DNA of 64,000 nucleotides from Clostridium sp. Marseille-P2415 (GTDB lineage: Bacteria > Bacillota > Clostridia > Lachnospirales > Lachnospiraceae): positions 788,496 to 852,495 of the forward strand of contig NZ_LT732526.1 of the NCBI RefSeq assembly GCF_900155545.1. The letters are read 5' to 3'. The position numbers and the translations under genes were made by a program. Position 1 is the first letter of the stretch. Each line of letters begins with the position of its first letter. The notes beneath the pieces were generated by a model, which was not told the DNA's origin, did no database searches, and was given only the letters and a program-made list of their open reading frames with translations. Positions 36,452-45,542 of this stretch are shown here, in pieces.

Positions 36452-37368
36452 GATTTTTCTACCTCCAGTAATGTCATGATAAGAGCCATGCGCACGTAAA
36501 CGCCGTACTGCGCCTGTTTGAAGTAAGCAGCTCTGGGATCGTCGTCAACTTCCACAGAGATTTCATTGACTCTGGGAAGGGGATGAAGAACGTACATATC
36601 ATCTTTTGCCAGCTTCATTTTCTTTTTATCCAGAATGTAGCAGTCCTTTAAACGGATATAATCTTCCTCATTGAAGAAACGCTCCTTCTGGACGCGCGTC
36701 ATGTAAAGGATATCAAGAGACGGCATAGCATCATCAAGACTGTCCATTTCAACAAATTCAATGTTGTTGGCCCTTAAAACATCTTCCCGGATGTATTCAG
36801 GTACCCGTAGTTCTGGGGGAGAAATTAAGATAAATCTGATGTTTTCGTAACGTACCAGAGCGTTGATCAGAGAATGTACCGTACGGCCAAATTTTAAGTC
36901 GCCGCAGAGACCAATGGTTAAATCATTTAAACGGCCTTTTAAAGAACGGATAGAAAGTAAATCGGTCAGCGTCTGGGTCGGATGCTGGTGCCCGCCGTCC
37001 CCGGCATTGATCACCGGTATGCCGGAATGATTGGCAGCTACCAGTGGAGCGCCTTCTTTCGGATGTCTCATGGCACAGATATCTGCGTAACAGGAGATGA
37101 CCCGAATGGTATCAGCAACACTTTCCCCTTTCGCGGCAGAACTGGAATCAGCAGAAGAAAAGCCCAGTACACTGCCGCCCAGATTCAACATGGCAGCTTC
37201 GAAACTCAAACGGGTTCTTGTACTTGGCTCATAAAATAATGTCGCTAATTTTTTTCCATCGCATACATGGGAATATTTTGGAAGATTTTCTTCAATGTCT
37301 TTCGCCAGATCTAAGAGTTGTCCTGTTTCTTCCATACTAAAGTCTAACGGGTTAAGTAAATGTCTCAT
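36445..37368 (-). CDS. pyrB: Aspartate carbamoyltransferase catalytic subunit
   Basis: 307 residues. Condenses carbamoyl phosphate and aspartate, the committed pyrimidine step. Seen: [16 protein letters not shown] (carbamoyl-phosphate loop), the SSAAKGES loop, [18 protein letters not shown] and HPLPRVNEI. The leader from the promoter at 37414-37442 is only about 40 nt, so no PyrR or attenuator fold is present; control is probably allosteric through PyrI. Confidence 0.97.
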   Translation of the reverse strand: MRHLLNPLDFSMEETGQLLDLAKDIEENLPKYSHVCDGKKLATLFYEPSTRTRLSFEAAMLNLGGSVLGFSSADSSSAAKGESVADTIRVISCYADICAMRHPKEGAPLVAANHSGIPVINAGDGGHQHPTQTLTDLLSIRSLKGRLNDLTIGLCGDLKFGRTVHSLINALVRYENIRFILISPPELRVPEYIREDVLRANNIEFVEMDSLDDAMPSLDILYMTRVQKERFFNEEDYIRLKDCYILDKKKMKLAKDDMYVLHPLPRVNEISVEVDDDPRAAYFKQAQYGVYVRMALIMTLLEVEKSC

Positions 37369-37413
37369 AAGAATCTCCTTTATCCACTAAGTTATGGTTT
37401 CAAATTCTATCCC

Positions 37414-37442
37414 ATTATATAGTATTCATTGGAATATTTCCA
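37414..37442 (-). promoter_or_regulatory. Promoter for pyrBI
   Basis: On the minus strand: TGGAAA (37442-37437), 17-bp spacer, TATAAT (37419-37414). Confidence 0.65.
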
Positions 37443-37613
37443 CACTTTTTTTCAATTTATGATATAATCTCTGCGTATGGTTTTATTTTCCAGGGAACCG
37501 GTAATTTTTTCCTGTAAGGAATATTTAATAAAGTGTAAGAAAATAAAGAATGACCGATTCAAATATCTTGTTGTATAATGTGTATACAAAATAAATTAAG
37601 GGGGGTATCTGCT

Positions 37614-38354
37614 TTGACGGAAGGTAAGACACCTATGATTCAGGTTAAGAATCTATATAAGGTGTATAAAGTGGGAAATACCAAGGTCTATGCGTTAAAC
37701 GGTGTGGATTTTACCATATACAAAGGGGAATTTTGTGCGATAGTGGGACCCTCCGGTTCCGGTAAATCCACCCTTTTAAATATGATGGCGGGCCTTGAAA
37801 AACCGTCAAAGGGAGAGATCGTCATTGCCGGAAAGCATATTGAGAAGCTTTCGGAAAACCAGCTGGTTTCATTCCGAAGAAAGCATGTGGGTTTTATTTT
37901 CCAGTCCTATAATCTTTTAAAGACCATGAATGCAGTGGAGAACGTTGCACTGCCTATGTCATTCCGTGGGGTGCCAAGGAAAATAAGGAATGAAAAGGCA
38001 AAGGAATACGTAAAGCTTGTTGGGCTTGAGAAACAGATGAAGCATATGGCCAATGAAATGTCGGGAGGACAGCAGCAGAGAGTCGGCATTGCCAGAGCGC
38101 TTGCGGTAGATCCTCAGATAATTTTTGCGGATGAGCCCACGGGAAATCTGGATTCAAAGACCACAAAGGAGATTCTGGGCCTGATGCAGAGAATCGTGAA
38201 GGAGCAGAACCAGACGCTGGTCATGGTTACCCATGATAATTACATCGCGAAGTTCGCAGACAGGCAATTCCACATTGTGGATGGAAAGATATTTAAGATT
38301 GAGGAGCAGCATCATGAGGATACGAAGGAGGACATCGGATATGAAGAGGGGTAG
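37614..38354 (+). CDS. ABC transporter ATP-binding protein (MacB/LolD type)
   Basis: 246 residues. Seen: Walker A GPSGSGKSTLLN, Q-loop FIFQSYNLL, signature MSGGQQQRVGIARAL, Walker B IIFADEPTGNLDS and H-loop TH. This subclass powers MacB/FtsX-type permeases. The TTG at 37614 is preferred because AAGGGGGG (37598-37605) is correctly spaced; ATG 37635 is the alternative. A TATAAT at 37574 with a poor -35 is the likely promoter. First of a three-gene operon with overlapping genes. Confidence 0.9.
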   Translation: MTEGKTPMIQVKNLYKVYKVGNTKVYALNGVDFTIYKGEFCAIVGPSGSGKSTLLNMMAGLEKPSKGEIVIAGKHIEKLSENQLVSFRRKHVGFIFQSYNLLKTMNAVENVALPMSFRGVPRKIRNEKAKEYVKLVGLEKQMKHMANEMSGGQQQRVGIARALAVDPQIIFADEPTGNLDSKTTKEILGLMQRIVKEQNQTLVMVTHDNYIAKFADRQFHIVDGKIFKIEEQHHEDTKEDIGYEEG

Positions 38355-40164
38355 GAAAGGAATTCTGTGGCTGCTTGCGGCCCTCATGATCGTTGCGGCC
38401 ATGCCGTCTGCATCGTTTGCGCAGTATGACTTAAGTAAGAATACCTACATAGATGTTAAGAAGACTCCGTCTGGCAAGACCGGGGAAAATGTTACCATTA
38501 ATATGGTTTTTACCAATGATACAAGCAATGATTTAAACGGTGTTGCAGTCATGTTTGACCGTTCTGTGGCAGAGGAAGAGTATGAGGCCACAGAAGACGA
38601 TGATGGTGATGAAGAGACAAGGTACACCGGAGATGTATTCCCTTTTGAGATTACTACCAGTACGTTTGATGCGAAAATACTGGGAACGGTAAAGAGCGGA
38701 AGCTCTAAGAATTTTTCTTTGACAGCGAGAGTGCGCAGAGACATATCGGAGGGCTATTACATGGTTCCCCTGGAGGTGAAAACCGGAGGGTCCCATGCCA
38801 GTTATGAAAAGGTTAATATCTGGATCACAAAGTCTTCCACCACCACGGAATCCGGCGATACGGAGGGAACGATCCAATTTGAGCTGGGGGAAAACCAGAA
38901 TACGCCCTCCGGAACATTTCCGGAAGTGATGAACTTCAATATGAATGTCCGCAATTCTTCCAATATAACGGCCTTTGACGTAGACATCCGGATGAAGCTG
39001 GATCAGGACAGCACCAAATTTCCGTTTGATATAAGCGATGGAAACTATACCCGGCATTATGACAGGATCGGCGGGGGTGAGTCGATTGAAGTCCCCTACA
39101 GCATGACGATCCGCAAGGATGTTTACAGCGGATACTATCCGATTACCTTTACCATTGAATACCGGGACAGCACAGAGGGGGATATCCAGAAATCAGAAGA
39201 GATTTTCTATGTAAAGGTACAGAATAAGGATAAAGAAGAAGAGACCGGGGAGTTTAATGCCAACGACAGAACAAAGGCCAGAATCATTGTCGATGGTTTC
39301 GAAACAAATCCGGAGACGGTTTATGCAGGAGATGAATTTGAACTGCTCCTTCACATGAAGAACGCCTCCGAGGATGTTGCGGCCAGCAATATCCTCTTTA
39401 ATCTGGAATCAGAGAAGGTTACGGACAGTGCAGTGTTTACCATAGATGCCGGTTCTTCCTCCATTGTTGTTAATTCCCTTGGAGCAGGCCAGACAACGGA
39501 TGTGAAGGTGAAGCTTCGGGCCGGGGCCTGGGTGGATCAGAGGACTTATGCCATAACCATCAATGAAAAGTACGACAGTCCGGAGTTTAAAAATGCCGAA
39601 GAAAAAGTGACGGTGAACATTCCGGTAAAACAAATGGCCCGTTTGAATACGGGAACCGTTGATGTTATGCCGGATACGATTTCCGTAGGTTCCGAGACAA
39701 ATGTGATGTTCCCCATTAATAATACGGGAAAAGTACTTCTTTATAATGTAATGGTGGCTTTTGTCGGGGATTCGATCCAGCAGACCAACAGTTATGTAGG
39801 AAATATTAAACCGGGAGAATCCGGGAATGTAGATGCTATGATCACCGGAGCAGCCCCCACCATGGATGAGGGAAAGATCAAGATTCTCATTACCTATGAG
39901 GATGAAAATGGAGTGGCCAGCGACCCCATTGAGAAGGAGATAACTCTGACGGTAACGGAGCAGGCGGACCAGAATTTGGGAATGGATGATTCCGGGGATT
40001 TTCCCGCGGACACAGAGCCGGCAGGGGTTTCTAAATACGGGAAAATCATCATTCCTTCGGTGATTGCTGTTTTGGCTGCCGGAACCATAGGTACTGTTAT
40101 TATTCTGAAAAGGCGCAGAAAGAAAAAGAAAGCGGCAGAAGAGGAAATAGACAATGAGATTTAG
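38341..40164 (+). CDS. Secreted, membrane-anchored multi-domain protein of the ABC operon
   Basis: 607 residues. A signal peptide at residues 1-28 (GILWLLAALMIVAAMPSASFA), several Ig-like/CARDB-type beta domains (repeated patterns such as GENVTINMVFTNDTSNDLNG, ETVYAGDEFELLLHMKNAS, DTISVGSETNVMFPINNTG), and one C-terminal transmembrane helix (IIIPSVIAVLAAGTIGTVII) followed by a Lys-rich tail. It resembles COG1361-type S-layer-like proteins that pair with MacB-like transporters. Its start overlaps the ATPase gene by 14 bp. The substrate of the system is unknown; export or envelope sensing is inferred. Confidence 0.75.
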   Translation: MKRGRKGILWLLAALMIVAAMPSASFAQYDLSKNTYIDVKKTPSGKTGENVTINMVFTNDTSNDLNGVAVMFDRSVAEEEYEATEDDDGDEETRYTGDVFPFEITTSTFDAKILGTVKSGSSKNFSLTARVRRDISEGYYMVPLEVKTGGSHASYEKVNIWITKSSTTTESGDTEGTIQFELGENQNTPSGTFPEVMNFNMNVRNSSNITAFDVDIRMKLDQDSTKFPFDISDGNYTRHYDRIGGGESIEVPYSMTIRKDVYSGYYPITFTIEYRDSTEGDIQKSEEIFYVKVQNKDKEEETGEFNANDRTKARIIVDGFETNPETVYAGDEFELLLHMKNASEDVAASNILFNLESEKVTDSAVFTIDAGSSSIVVNSLGAGQTTDVKVKLRAGAWVDQRTYAITINEKYDSPEFKNAEEKVTVNIPVKQMARLNTGTVDVMPDTISVGSETNVMFPINNTGKVLLYNVMVAFVGDSIQQTNSYVGNIKPGESGNVDAMITGAAPTMDEGKIKILITYEDENGVASDPIEKEITLTVTEQADQNLGMDDSGDFPADTEPAGVSKYGKIIIPSVIAVLAAGTIGTVIILKRRRKKKKAAEEEIDNEI

Positions 40165-41545
40165 CGATTTGCTTTCCATGAGTGTGAATAACTTAAGACG
40201 CAGGAAGCTAAGGACATTTTTAACGGTTCTGGGAGTTTTGATCGGTACGGCTTCCATTGTTGTCATGGTGTCTTTGGGGATCGGCTTTAATGAACTTACC
40301 ATGGAACAGATCGCATCTTATGGAAGCCTGACAGAGATCTCGGTTTATTCGAACGCCATGATGGGAGGGAATGAGAGCAGTAAGGAGCCTGAATACATGA
40401 CGGATGATGTGATTGCACAGTTTGAACAGATCGATCACGTTACTGCAGTCTCTCCCTTGCTGGAGGCGAATGTTCTTATGACTCAGGGAGCTTATCAGGC
40501 GAATGTGAGCCTTGTCGGCGTTACTCAGGATTATATGAATAATATTACATTAAAGGAAGGCCATCTTCCGGATCCGGGGAAAAAGGAACTTCAAATGGTT
40601 ATCGGAAATATGGTCGCCAGGCGTTTCAGTAATCCGAAAAGCAATAACTCCGGTTATTATGAAGATGCTTCCAGCATACCAGACATCGATTTTATGAATA
40701 GACCTCTGTTTGTGATCTTTGATACGGATGCTTATTATCAGGCTCAGAGTGGCAGCACTACAGGGGGCAGCACTACAGGGGGCGGTACCACAGAGGGCGG
40801 AACCCCCGTTAAACCGCCGAAAAAGTATCTTCTGCCAACCGTTGGTCTGGTGGAAGGCGGAGCCGAGGACTGGAACAACTATAGTTATAATGTTTATGTG
40901 GATCTGGAGGCGCTTAAAACCCAGTTAAAACAAATTTTCAAAAAAAAGCCGATTCCCAATCAGCCAACCAATAAAAAAGGAAAACCCTACAGCTATTTTA
41001 TTTATGATCAGGCAGTTGTGGAGGTGGATGACATGGCCAATGTGACATCTGTGCAGAAGGCCATTACGGATATGGGGTACCAGGCTAACAGCAATATGGA
41101 ATGGCTGGAGCAGTCCCAGAAGCAGGCGAAGATGGTTCAGGCCCTTTTGGGCGGAATCGGAGCTGTTTCCCTGTTTGTAGCGGCGATCGGGATTGCCAAT
41201 ACCATGATGATGTCCATTTATGAGAGAACAAAGGAAATCGGGATCCTGAAGGTTTTGGGATGCGATATGAAGAATATTAGGAACATGTTCCTTTTGGAGT
41301 CCGGTTTTATCGGCTTTTTAGGGGGAATAACCGGAATTCTTTTCAGCTATGCGGTATCGCTCCTCATAAACAAGTTTCTTGCCGGCCATTTTATGACAGA
41401 TATGCCGGGGGATTTATCCCGGATTCCGCTGTGGCTTTCCCTGACGGCCGTTGGGTTCGCTGTTTTTGTGGGCATGGCTGCAGGATTTTTCCCCGCTTTA
41501 CGGGCCATGAAGCTGAGTCCGCTGGCTGCGATACGGAACGAATAG
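40154..41545 (+). CDS. MacB/FtsX-family ABC permease
   Basis: 463 residues with the four-helix MacB layout: TM1 at ~20-42 (RRRKLRTFLTVLGVLIGTAS), a large extracellular domain, and three C-terminal TMs starting VQALLGGIGAVSLFVAAIGI, with NTMMMSIYERTKEIGILKVLG, the coupling region. The extracellular domain holds a Gly/Ser/Thr repeat linker at about residues 200-217. Overlaps the preceding gene by 11 bp. Confidence 0.88.
   Translation: MRFSDLLSMSVNNLRRRKLRTFLTVLGVLIGTASIVVMVSLGIGFNELTMEQIASYGSLTEISVYSNAMMGGNESSKEPEYMTDDVIAQFEQIDHVTAVSPLLEANVLMTQGAYQANVSLVGVTQDYMNNITLKEGHLPDPGKKELQMVIGNMVARRFSNPKSNNSGYYEDASSIPDIDFMNRPLFVIFDTDAYYQAQSGSTTGGSTTGGGTTEGGTPVKPPKKYLLPTVGLVEGGAEDWNNYSYNVYVDLEALKTQLKQIFKKKPIPNQPTNKKGKPYSYFIYDQAVVEVDDMANVTSVQKAITDMGYQANSNMEWLEQSQKQAKMVQALLGGIGAVSLFVAAIGIANTMMMSIYERTKEIGILKVLGCDMKNIRNMFLLESGFIGFLGGITGILFSYAVSLLINKFLAGHFMTDMPGDLSRIPLWLSLTAVGFAVFVGMAAGFFPALRAMKLSPLAAIRNE
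40751..40800 (+). repeat. Short in-frame tandem repeat in the permease linker
   Basis: A 15-bp unit (GGCAGCACTACAGGG) occurs twice and is followed by degenerate copies, encoding SGSTTGGSTTGGGTTEGG. It likely varies in copy number by slippage without breaking the frame. Confidence 0.7.
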
Positions 41546-41563
41546 CAGGTTCGGAAAAATTAC

Positions 41564-41592
41564 TTGCATTTCCGGCGGGAATATTATATGAT
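41564..41592 (+). promoter_or_regulatory. Sigma-A promoter for the ZTP-riboswitch operon
   Basis: TTGCAT (41564-41569), 17-bp spacer, TATGAT (41587-41592). Confidence 0.75.
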
Positions 41593-41601
41593 GATAGACA
41601 A

Positions 41602-41680
41602 GGTACGTGCGACTGGCGGATCAGTGGAGTTACACCACGGGGAGCACGATACAAACAAGAAGCCGACCGCCTGGGCACCG
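41602..41680 (+). promoter_or_regulatory. ZTP riboswitch (pfl motif)
   Basis: CGTGCGACTGGCGGAT, the GTGGAGTTACACCAC hairpin, GGGGAGCACG closing P1, and the 3' pseudoknot strand GCCGACCGCCTGGGCA (41662-41677) match the conserved pfl architecture, including the GxCTGG-type and CCGCCTGGGC blocks. It senses ZTP/ZMP, which signals 10-formyl-THF shortage at the AICAR formylation step. That step's enzyme is encoded downstream at 42466, and the terminator shares the 3' strand, so this is an ON switch. Confidence 0.93.
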
Positions 41681-41705
41681 CTATGGGATGCCCAGGCGGT
41701 TTTTT
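41666..41705 (+). terminator. ZTP riboswitch terminator
   Basis: ACCGCCTGGGCA (41666-41677) pairs perfectly with TGCCCAGGCGGT (41689-41700), followed by TTTTTT. The left arm is the aptamer's conserved 3' strand. Confidence 0.92.
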
Positions 41706-41737
41706 GCGTTTTTATTGAGAAGGGAGGACCAGATCTG

Positions 41738-42451
41738 ATGAATTTGATTTCTTTAAAAAACGATTTAAAGAAAAATTCGTATCCGGGAAGAGGCATTGTC
41801 ATGGGCAGAACACCGGATGGAACAAAGGCAGTAGCCGCTTACTTTATCATGGGAAGAAGTGAGAACAGCCGTAACCGGGTATTTGTGGAGGAGGGGGAGG
41901 GGATCCGCACCCAGGCATTTGACCCTTTAAAGCTTACAGACCCCAGTCTGATTATTTACTCCCCGGTCCGGGTCATGGGCAATAAGACCATAGTGACCAA
42001 CGGGGACCAGACTGATACCATTTATGAAGGCATGGATATACAGTTGACCTTTGAACAGTCTTTAAGGTGCAGGGAATTTGAGCCGGACAGTCCGAATTAT
42101 ACTCCCCGAATTTCCGGAATCATTCACATGGAGGGAGGGCGTTTTAATTACGCCATGTCCATTCTAAAGAGCAATCATGGGAATCCTGATTCCTGCAACC
42201 GCTATACCTTTGCCTACGAGAATCCGGCGGCAGGGGAAGCTCATTTTATTCATACCTATATGCATGACGGAAATCCCCTGCCAAGCTTTGAGGGGGAACC
42301 GAAGCTTGTAGAAACTCTTGACGATATAGATGAATTCACTGCTTTGATCTGGGAAAGCTTAAACAAAGAGAATAAGGTATCACTCTTTGTAAGGTATATT
42401 GATACGGAATCAGAGACTTATGAGACCCGTATTGTGAATAAGAACAAATAA
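41738..42451 (+). CDS. IMP cyclohydrolase (PurO-like)
   Basis: 237 residues. Closes FAICAR to IMP, last purine step. Recognised from LISLKNDLKKNSYPGRGIVM, AAYFIMGRSENSRNRVF and TRISGIIHMEGG-like blocks (PRISGIIHMEGGRFNY), typical of the PurO-type fold rather than the PurH cyclohydrolase domain. The ATG at 41738 is fixed by GGGAGG; a frame open back to 41564 runs through the riboswitch and is an artefact. Next gene supplies the formyltransferase. Confidence 0.88.
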   Translation: MNLISLKNDLKKNSYPGRGIVMGRTPDGTKAVAAYFIMGRSENSRNRVFVEEGEGIRTQAFDPLKLTDPSLIIYSPVRVMGNKTIVTNGDQTDTIYEGMDIQLTFEQSLRCREFEPDSPNYTPRISGIIHMEGGRFNYAMSILKSNHGNPDSCNRYTFAYENPAAGEAHFIHTYMHDGNPLPSFEGEPKLVETLDDIDEFTALIWESLNKENKVSLFVRYIDTESETYETRIVNKNK

Positions 42452-42465
42452 CAGGAGCGCAGAAG

Positions 42466-43644
42466 ATGAATGAATTAGAATTAAAATACGGCTGTAACCC
42501 AAATCAGAAACCGTCAAGGATCTTCATGCCGGAGGGAAAGAAGCTTCCGATTGAGGTCTTAAGCGGCCGGCCAGGCTACATCAATTTTTTGGATGCATTT
42601 AACGGCTGGCAGCTGGTAAAGGAATTAAAGGAAGCAACCGGTCTGCCTGCAGCGGCTTCTTTTAAGCATGTATCGCCCGCAGGCGCTGCGGTGGGTCTGC
42701 CCCTTGACCCGGTCCTTGCAAAGATTTACTGGGTAGACGACATGAAAGAGCTTTCTCCGCTGGCCTGCGCCTATGTAAGGGCAAGAGGGGCGGACCGCAT
42801 GTCATCCTTTGGAGATTTCATTTCTCTGTCCGATATCTGCGATGCGGATACCGCAAAGATCATCAAGCGGGAAGTGTCTGACGGCGTGATTGCACCGGGA
42901 TATGAGCCGGAGGCTTTAAAGATTTTAAAATCCAAGAAAAACGGCAATTATAATGTAATCCGGATAGACCCGGACTATATACCGGAACCGCTTGAGAGAA
43001 AGCAGGTTTATGGAATCGTATTCGAGCAGGGAAGAAATGATTTAAGGATTGATGAGGGACTTTTAAGGGATGTGGTAACGGATAATCAGGAAATCCCGGA
43101 ATCCGCAAAGATTGACCTGATTATTTCCCTTATTACTTTAAAATACACCCAGTCCAATTCCGTCTGTTTCACAAAAGGCGGACAGGCTATTGGGATCGGG
43201 GCCGGCCAGCAGTCCCGCGTTCACTGTACCAGGCTGGCGGGCAGCAAGGCGGACAACTGGTTCCTACGTCAGGCGCCAAAGGTTCTGGAACTTCCTTTCG
43301 TAGACAGCATCCGCCGTGCAGACCGCGACAATGCCATTGATGTCTACATTGGGGAGGAATATATGGATGTATTGGCAGACGGCAGATGGGAGAACATTTT
43401 TAAGGTGAAGCCAACCGTATTCACACGGGAAGAGAAGCGGGCGTGGCTGGACAAGATGACGGAAGTTTCATTGGGCTCGGATGCATTCTTCCCCTTTGGA
43501 GATAACATTGACCGGGCTTATAAGAGCGGGGTGAAATATGTGGCCCAGCCAGGAGGCTCGGTCCGCGATGATCAGGTGATTGAAACCTGCAATAAATATG
43601 GTATGGCGATGGCATTTACCGGGATTCGCCTGTTCCATCACTAA
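42466..43644 (+). CDS. AICAR formyltransferase (stand-alone PurH formyltransferase domain)
   Basis: 392 residues. Transfers formyl from 10-formyl-THF to AICAR. Seen: LKYGCNPNQKPSRIFM, ASFKHVSPAGAAVG (catalytic Lys-His), SDGVIAPGYEPEAL, and C-terminal SDAFFPFGDNIDRA and GVKYVAQPGGSVRDDQVI. It corresponds to the C-terminal half of bifunctional PurH; the N-terminal IMP cyclohydrolase domain is missing and is supplied by the PurO-like gene 14 bp upstream. Confidence 0.93.
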   Translation: MNELELKYGCNPNQKPSRIFMPEGKKLPIEVLSGRPGYINFLDAFNGWQLVKELKEATGLPAAASFKHVSPAGAAVGLPLDPVLAKIYWVDDMKELSPLACAYVRARGADRMSSFGDFISLSDICDADTAKIIKREVSDGVIAPGYEPEALKILKSKKNGNYNVIRIDPDYIPEPLERKQVYGIVFEQGRNDLRIDEGLLRDVVTDNQEIPESAKIDLIISLITLKYTQSNSVCFTKGGQAIGIGAGQQSRVHCTRLAGSKADNWFLRQAPKVLELPFVDSIRRADRDNAIDVYIGEEYMDVLADGRWENIFKVKPTVFTREEKRAWLDKMTEVSLGSDAFFPFGDNIDRAYKSGVKYVAQPGGSVRDDQVIETCNKYGMAMAFTGIRLFHH

Positions 43645-43658
43645 ACGATCCATTTGTG

Positions 43659-43710
43659 GTCCGGATAAGCGGTCAGGAGAATGTCCTGGTATCTTATCCG
43701 GCCTTTTTTA
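43659..43710 (+). terminator. Rho-independent terminator after the purine operon
   Basis: GGTCCGGATAAG pairs with CTTATCCGGCC (43693-43703), with an inner CAGGA/TCCTG stem, then a run of seven T. Confidence 0.85.
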
Positions 43711-43820
43711 TGGAACAATCATCAAACAGGAAAATAAGTACCAGCCAATATTTTTTGTAAAAGCACTTTAAACAGAAGGCTGGCATAAAATGAGAGTAAG
43801 TAAGTTTAAGGTGGCTTTCT

Positions 43821-44111
43821 TTGAAAACTTTTCCCAAACCGTTAACTGCGCGAGAGGAGCGAGAGTGTCTGGAACGATACCAGAAAGGGGATCAGGAGGC
43901 GAGAGCCACACTCATCGAGCGGAATATGCGCCTGGTGGCGCATGTGGCAAAAAAATATCAGAATACGGATTATGATATGGAGGACCTTCTTTCTGTGGGG
44001 ACCATCGGACTGATTAAGGCCGTCAACACCTTCCACCCGGACAGAGGTTCAAGACTAGCCACTTATGCGGCGAAATGTGTGGAGAATGAAATCCTATCAC
44101 AGCGGCTCTGA
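43821..44111 (+). pseudogene. sigK: sigK, 5' part (sporulation sigma factor interrupted by an excisable element)
   Basis: Encodes the first 88 residues of the late mother-cell sigma factor: FPKPLTAREERECLERYQKG, IERNMRLVAHVAKKYQNT (region 2.1), DMEDLLSVGTIGLIKAVNTF (2.2) and LATYAAKCVE (2.3-2.4 start). After the 12-bp core at 44085 the frame runs five more alien codons into TGA. Start TTG 43821 with AAGGTGG upstream; an in-frame TAA at 43797 rules out a Bacillus-like pro-sequence, so sigma-K here is pro-less, as reported for C. difficile. CATAAAAT at 43784 resembles a sigma-E/K -10. Not a true dead gene: it becomes whole when the element leaves. Confidence 0.93.
44085..44096 (+). repeat. Left recombination core (attL) of the sigK element
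   Basis: AATGAAATCCTA, directly repeated at 55593-55604. In both places it encodes Asn-Glu-Ile-Leu in the sigK frame; flanks differ on the element side. Confidence 0.88.
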
Positions 44112-44186
44112 TTTGATGCAAGGGATCCTTCCTTTGTTATAATAAGATTAAGATAATCAAATATTTTACCATGAAAGGATGATTTT

Positions 44187-45497
44187 ATGAACAAGAATTT
44201 ATTTTCACCGGCCCCTCCCATGGGCTGGAATAGCTATGATTATTATGATACGACCGTAAATGAGGATCGGATTAAAGCGAATGCGGATTACATGGCCGCT
44301 CATTTAAGGAAGTTTGGCTGGGAATATATTGTTGTTGATATTGAATGGTATTCCCATGATTCCGGGACGCAGCGCGGCAAACATCAATACATACCTTTCT
44401 GGCGTGTGGAAATGGATGAATATTCACGGCTGCTTCCTTATCCGGACCGGTTCCCGTCCTCAGCCAATGGGCGGGGCTTTGGGCCGCTTGCTGATTATGT
44501 GCATGGATTGGGCCTGAAATTTGGGATCCATATCATGCGCGGGATACCAAGGATTGCAGCTCATACCCATACAAAAATACTTGGAACAGAGAGGACGGCT
44601 AATGAAATTGCAAGTCCGTATTCCATTTGTTTGTGGAATCCGGATATGTACGGTGTAATCCCGGAGGAGGAAGGCTCTCAGGATTATTACAATTCCATTA
44701 TAAGCCTATATGCTGAGTGGGGGATAGACTTTATTAAATGCGATGATATCTGCCGTATGGATGCGCCGTCTGCGAAAAAAGAAATCAGGATGCTCCATGA
44801 AGCAATTGAACAGTGCAAACGTCCGATGGTCTTAAGTCTTTCTCCGGGACCGGCGCGCATCGAAGAGGCATGGCACTATGAAAAATATGCTGATATGTGG
44901 CGGATCACCAATGATTTCTGGGATGACTGGAAGCTGCTTCGCAATATGTTTGAACGTTGTGAGCTCTGGCAGAATCATGTGAGCTCAGGAAACTATCCGG
45001 ACTGTGATATGCTCCCGGTCGGGATGCTTGGGAAAGGATTTAACGATGAGCATCTGACCCGTTTGACGCATGACGAACAGATTACCATGATGACGCTCTG
45101 GTGCATATTCCGTTCCCCGCTGATGATTGGCGGAGAGCTGACACTCCTTGATGATTGGACAATAAAGCTGCTGACTAATCCGGAAGTGCTCAGCCTTCTT
45201 ACAACTTCAGAAAATGCCAGACAGCTTGAACGCGATTCGGTCCGTTGCATATGGTACAGTGAACATGCTGCAGAAAATATCCGGTATCTTGCAATATTCA
45301 ATCTTTCCGACGAAGAGAGAATTATTCCGGTCGTACCAAAGCTTATGGATCTCGAAAGCTTTGCAGGCCTTAAGTTTACCGAGCTGTGGACCGGGAATAC
45401 ATTTGTTTGTAAAACCAAAGAGATGTGCCCGGTTCTGCCGGAGCATGGAGCAAAACTCTATCGTGTCATATCTGATGTAACGTATATTTCGCAATAA
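44187..45497 (+). CDS. Alpha-galactosidase-type glycoside hydrolase, family GH27
   Basis: 436 residues, no signal peptide, so intracellular. Seen: APPMGWNSYDYY at the N-terminus, YIVVDIEWY, the nucleophile region WGIDFIKCDDI, and acid/base region WRITNDFWDDW, then IFRSPLMIGGELTLLD. GH27 enzymes remove alpha-galactosyl or alpha-N-acetylgalactosaminyl groups with retention; exact specificity is not predictable. It is the first gene of the skin-type element, 45 bp before the hydrogenase maturation protease and with no transporter beside it. An unrelated function in the same transcript as a hydrogenase is unusual. Confidence 0.88.
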   Translation: MNKNLFSPAPPMGWNSYDYYDTTVNEDRIKANADYMAAHLRKFGWEYIVVDIEWYSHDSGTQRGKHQYIPFWRVEMDEYSRLLPYPDRFPSSANGRGFGPLADYVHGLGLKFGIHIMRGIPRIAAHTHTKILGTERTANEIASPYSICLWNPDMYGVIPEEEGSQDYYNSIISLYAEWGIDFIKCDDICRMDAPSAKKEIRMLHEAIEQCKRPMVLSLSPGPARIEEAWHYEKYADMWRITNDFWDDWKLLRNMFERCELWQNHVSSGNYPDCDMLPVGMLGKGFNDEHLTRLTHDEQITMMTLWCIFRSPLMIGGELTLLDDWTIKLLTNPEVLSLLTTSENARQLERDSVRCIWYSEHAAENIRYLAIFNLSDEERIIPVVPKLMDLESFAGLKFTELWTGNTFVCKTKEMCPVLPEHGAKLYRVISDVTYISQ

Positions 45498-45542
45498 AGC
45501 TCATATATATTACAAATGTTATTTACAGAAAGGAGAAACCGT

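Noticed and set aside
41564..41737. N-terminal extension of the IMP cyclohydrolase
   Set aside because: The extension reads through the promoter, ZTP aptamer and terminator.
43821..44111. Complete small sigma factor of 96 residues
   Set aside because: It stops inside region 2.4 and its last five codons are unrelated; the missing half lies at 55593 in the same frame.
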